Shown here: piece after piece, positions 62,338 to 64,000 of the stretch
Layout: the number at the start of each line of letters is the position of its first letter
Numbering within the stretch: the first letter of the stretch is position 1
Source of the DNA: CBDAPE01 sp965198325
Lineage (GTDB): Bacteria > Pseudomonadota > Alphaproteobacteria > UBA828 > JAPUJA01
DNA length: 64,000 bases
Assembly (NCBI GenBank): GCA_965198325.1
Contig: CBDAPE010000016.1
Span: 372,001 to 436,000, forward strand
Reading direction: 5' to 3'
Program-made: the position numbers and the translations under genes
Notes under the pieces: model-generated
The model's database searches: none
The model's input: only the letters and a program-made list of their open reading frames with translations
What the model was told of the DNA's origin: nothing

Positions 62338-63661
62338 CGAACCCTTCCAGCCAGTGGATATCGTATTCTCCGTTTACAAAATCGGGATTCGCGATTAGCT
62401 GCGAATGCAACGGGATCGTCGTCTGAACCCCGGTAATCACAAATTCCTCAAGAGCCCGGCGGAGCCGCATGAAACACTCGGTCCGATTCGAGCCGTGGAC
62501 GATTACCTTGGCGATCATACTGTCATAATAGGGCGGAATCGAATATCCGGCATAGAGACCCGAATCGACCCGAACACCCAGTCCACCGGGCGGATGATAG
62601 TTTTCGATCCGGCCGGGCGAGGGCACAAAGGTCTCCGGGTCTTCGGCATTGACCCGGCATTCGATCGCGTGGCCGGAAAACTGGATATCGCCCTGGCCGA
62701 GCGTCAATGGCGCGCCCGCCGCGACCTTGATCTGCTCTCGAACCAAGTCGATCCCGGTGATCATCTCGGTAACCGGGTGCTCGACTTGCAGGCGCGTGTT
62801 CATTTCGATGAAGTTGAATTCGCCATCTTCGTAGAGGAATTCGACGGTGCCCACGCCCCGGTAACCCATTTGTCGCACCGCGTTTGCGACTGTCGTGCCA
62901 ATCGCATCGCGTTCCTCGTCGTTCAATGCAGGCGAAGGGGCTTCTTCGAGAATTTTCTGGTGACGCCGTTGAAGCGAGCAGTCACGCACGCCCAAGTGAA
63001 TCGCACCGCCTTTGCCGTCGGCCAGAACCTGAACCTCGATATGTCGGGCGTGGGTGAAGAATTTTTCCAGGTAGACCACGTCGCTACCGAATGCGGCCTG
63101 AGATTCCGCGCGCGCAGCGGCCAGCCGCTCGTCGAGCGCATCGGCATTCTCAACCACCTGCATGCCACGCCCGCCGCCCCCTGCGGCCGCTTTGATCAAC
63201 ACGGGATAACCAATATCCTCGGCCGTTTCGCGGGCGGTCGCATCGCTAACGGCGCCTTCTGCGCCTCCGATCACGGTGAGTCCGTGCTTGTGCGCAACCG
63301 CCTTGGCCTGGATTTTGTCGCCCATGAGCTCGATGTGCTCGGCCGTCGGACCGATGAAGGCAAAGCCGTGTTCCTCAACGATTCGAGCGAATTTCGCGTT
63401 CTCCGAAAGGAAGCCATAGCCCGGGTGAATCGCGTCGGCATTGGTGATCTCGGCGGCCGCGACGATAGCGGGAATGTTCAAATAACTCTCGAGAGCCGGA
63501 GGCGGTCCGATGCAGACGCTCTCGTCGGCGAGCCGGACATGCATGGCCTCGGAGTCGGCGGTGGAATGGACCGCAACGGTGTGGATGCCTGACTCGCGGC
63601 AAGCCCGGTGGACGCGCAGCGCGATTTCTCCCCGGTTGGCGATCAGGATCTTGTCGAACAT
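62321..63661 (-). CDS. accC: Acetyl-CoA carboxylase biotin carboxylase subunit
   Basis: A 446-residue ATP-grasp enzyme. The N-terminal FDKILIANRGEIALRVHRAC, the glycine-rich loop AAAGGGGRGMQVV, RDCSLQRRHQKILEEAPSP and EMNTRLQVEHPVTEM are all present. It carboxylates biotin on AccB using bicarbonate and ATP, the first step of fatty-acid synthesis. It sits 9 bases downstream of accB. Confidence 0.97.
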   Translation of the reverse strand: MFDKILIANRGEIALRVHRACRESGIHTVAVHSTADSEAMHVRLADESVCIGPPPALESYLNIPAIVAAAEITNADAIHPGYGFLSENAKFARIVEEHGFAFIGPTAEHIELMGDKIQAKAVAHKHGLTVIGGAEGAVSDATARETAEDIGYPVLIKAAAGGGGRGMQVVENADALDERLAAARAESQAAFGSDVVYLEKFFTHARHIEVQVLADGKGGAIHLGVRDCSLQRRHQKILEEAPSPALNDEERDAIGTTVANAVRQMGYRGVGTVEFLYEDGEFNFIEMNTRLQVEHPVTEMITGIDLVREQIKVAAGAPLTLGQGDIQFSGHAIECRVNAEDPETFVPSPGRIENYHPPGGLGVRVDSGLYAGYSIPPYYDSMIAKVIVHGSNRTECFMRLRRALEEFVITGVQTTIPLHSQLIANPDFVNGEYDIHWLEGFVERGN

Positions 63662-63670
63662 GGCGGCGGT

Positions 63671-64000
63671 TCACTGCAGAACGAGCAGCACTTCCCCATA
63701 TTCGACGGGCGCCTCGTTCTCCACGAAGATCTGACTGACTGTGCCGCTGCGCGGCGCCCGAATCGGGTTCATCGTCTTCATCGCCTCGACGATGAACAAG
63801 GTCTGTCCCTCGGTCACTGCTTCGCCCGTCTGGACGAAAGGCGGGGCACCGGGCTCGGGGCCGATATAGACCGTGCCGACCATCGGGGAAGTCACTGCAC
63901 CCGGGTGACTGCTGTCAACTGCTGCCCGGGATCCTTGCGCCGTGCCGCCCCCCCCATTGGGCCCCGCCGATCCGGCGCCAGCCGACGCAGGAGCAGTGAT
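63671..64000 (-). CDS. accB: Acetyl-CoA carboxylase biotin carboxyl carrier protein, partial
   Basis: The C-terminal part of AccB, running off the right edge. The frame stays open to 64000 through a Gly/Ala/Pro-rich linker. The biotinyl domain contains SPMVGTVY, the biotin-accepting Lys in VEAMKTMNPI and a final GEVLLVLQ. The internal GTG at 63895 is not a start. The missing N-terminus lies outside the window. Confidence 0.95.
   Translation of the reverse strand: MTAPASAGAGSAGPNGGGGTAQGSRAAVDSSHPGAVTSPMVGTVYIGPEPGAPPFVQTGEAVTEGQTLFIVEAMKTMNPIRAPRSGTVSQIFVENEAPVEYGEVLLVLQ

Noticed and set aside
1..64000. CRISPR arrays, rRNA genes, prophage structural genes, toxin-antitoxin or restriction systems
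   Set aside because: No regularly spaced repeats, rRNA sequences or matching protein motifs were seen on either strand.

Overview
The window is GC-rich DNA from an alphaproteobacterium, probably Rhodospirillales-like. The order accB-accC-aat facing a DUF2155/MlaD cluster, the DUF6455 and DUF1353 proteins and the Shine-Dalgarno usage all fit. No rRNA, CRISPR array or replication origin was seen; there is one tRNA gene (Glu, UUC).

Region 1 (1-17220) looks like a methylated-amine oxidation locus. It holds four paralogues of trimethylamine/dimethylamine dehydrogenase. All four keep the cysteine that carries FMN and the 4Fe-4S cysteines, but their substrate-site residues differ. An aminotransferase and a MaoC hydratase lie inverted between the first two. 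A ureohydrolase and a DUF6455 protein follow. Next comes a membrane iron-sulfur oxidoreductase fused in one polypeptide to an electron-transfer-flavoprotein beta subunit, with etfA immediately behind. The likely electron path is dehydrogenase to ETF to the fused membrane Fe-S module to quinone (inference).

Region 2 (17221-22963) has a MotA/TolQ/ExbB-type channel gene, two near-duplicate proteins with an ExbD-like transmembrane helix and a periplasmic beta-rich domain, and a third membrane protein between them. A leader that can fold over the ribosome binding site precedes the channel gene. An IS21-family element follows and sits against a truncated SH3b-like fragment.

Region 3 (22964-42842) is a mixed and partly decayed accessory stretch. 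It includes a doubly frameshifted RhlE helicase, a Frag1/DRAM-like membrane protein split by an in-frame UAG, ACC deaminase, tRNA-Glu with a downstream att-like repeat, a PanB homologue of different base composition, an amidase, and a LysR regulator divergent from a Rieske oxygenase and glyoxalase I. It ends in an Old Yellow Enzyme pseudogene interrupted by a second IS21 copy with an 8-bp target duplication.

Region 4 (42971-57269) has small redox enzymes and a complete branched-chain-type ABC importer operon with three tandem binding-protein paralogues. The importer is divergent from a dimethylglycine/sarcosine-dehydrogenase-like FAD-GcvT enzyme and a second FAD oxidase, which suggests uptake coupled to oxidation of an N-methylated or amino compound.

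Region 5 (57282-64000) contains a YceI/cytochrome b561 cluster whose upstream YceI gene is split by UAG, an M20 amidohydrolase, mlaD with two small partners, and the housekeeping aat-accC-accB group, which runs off the right edge.
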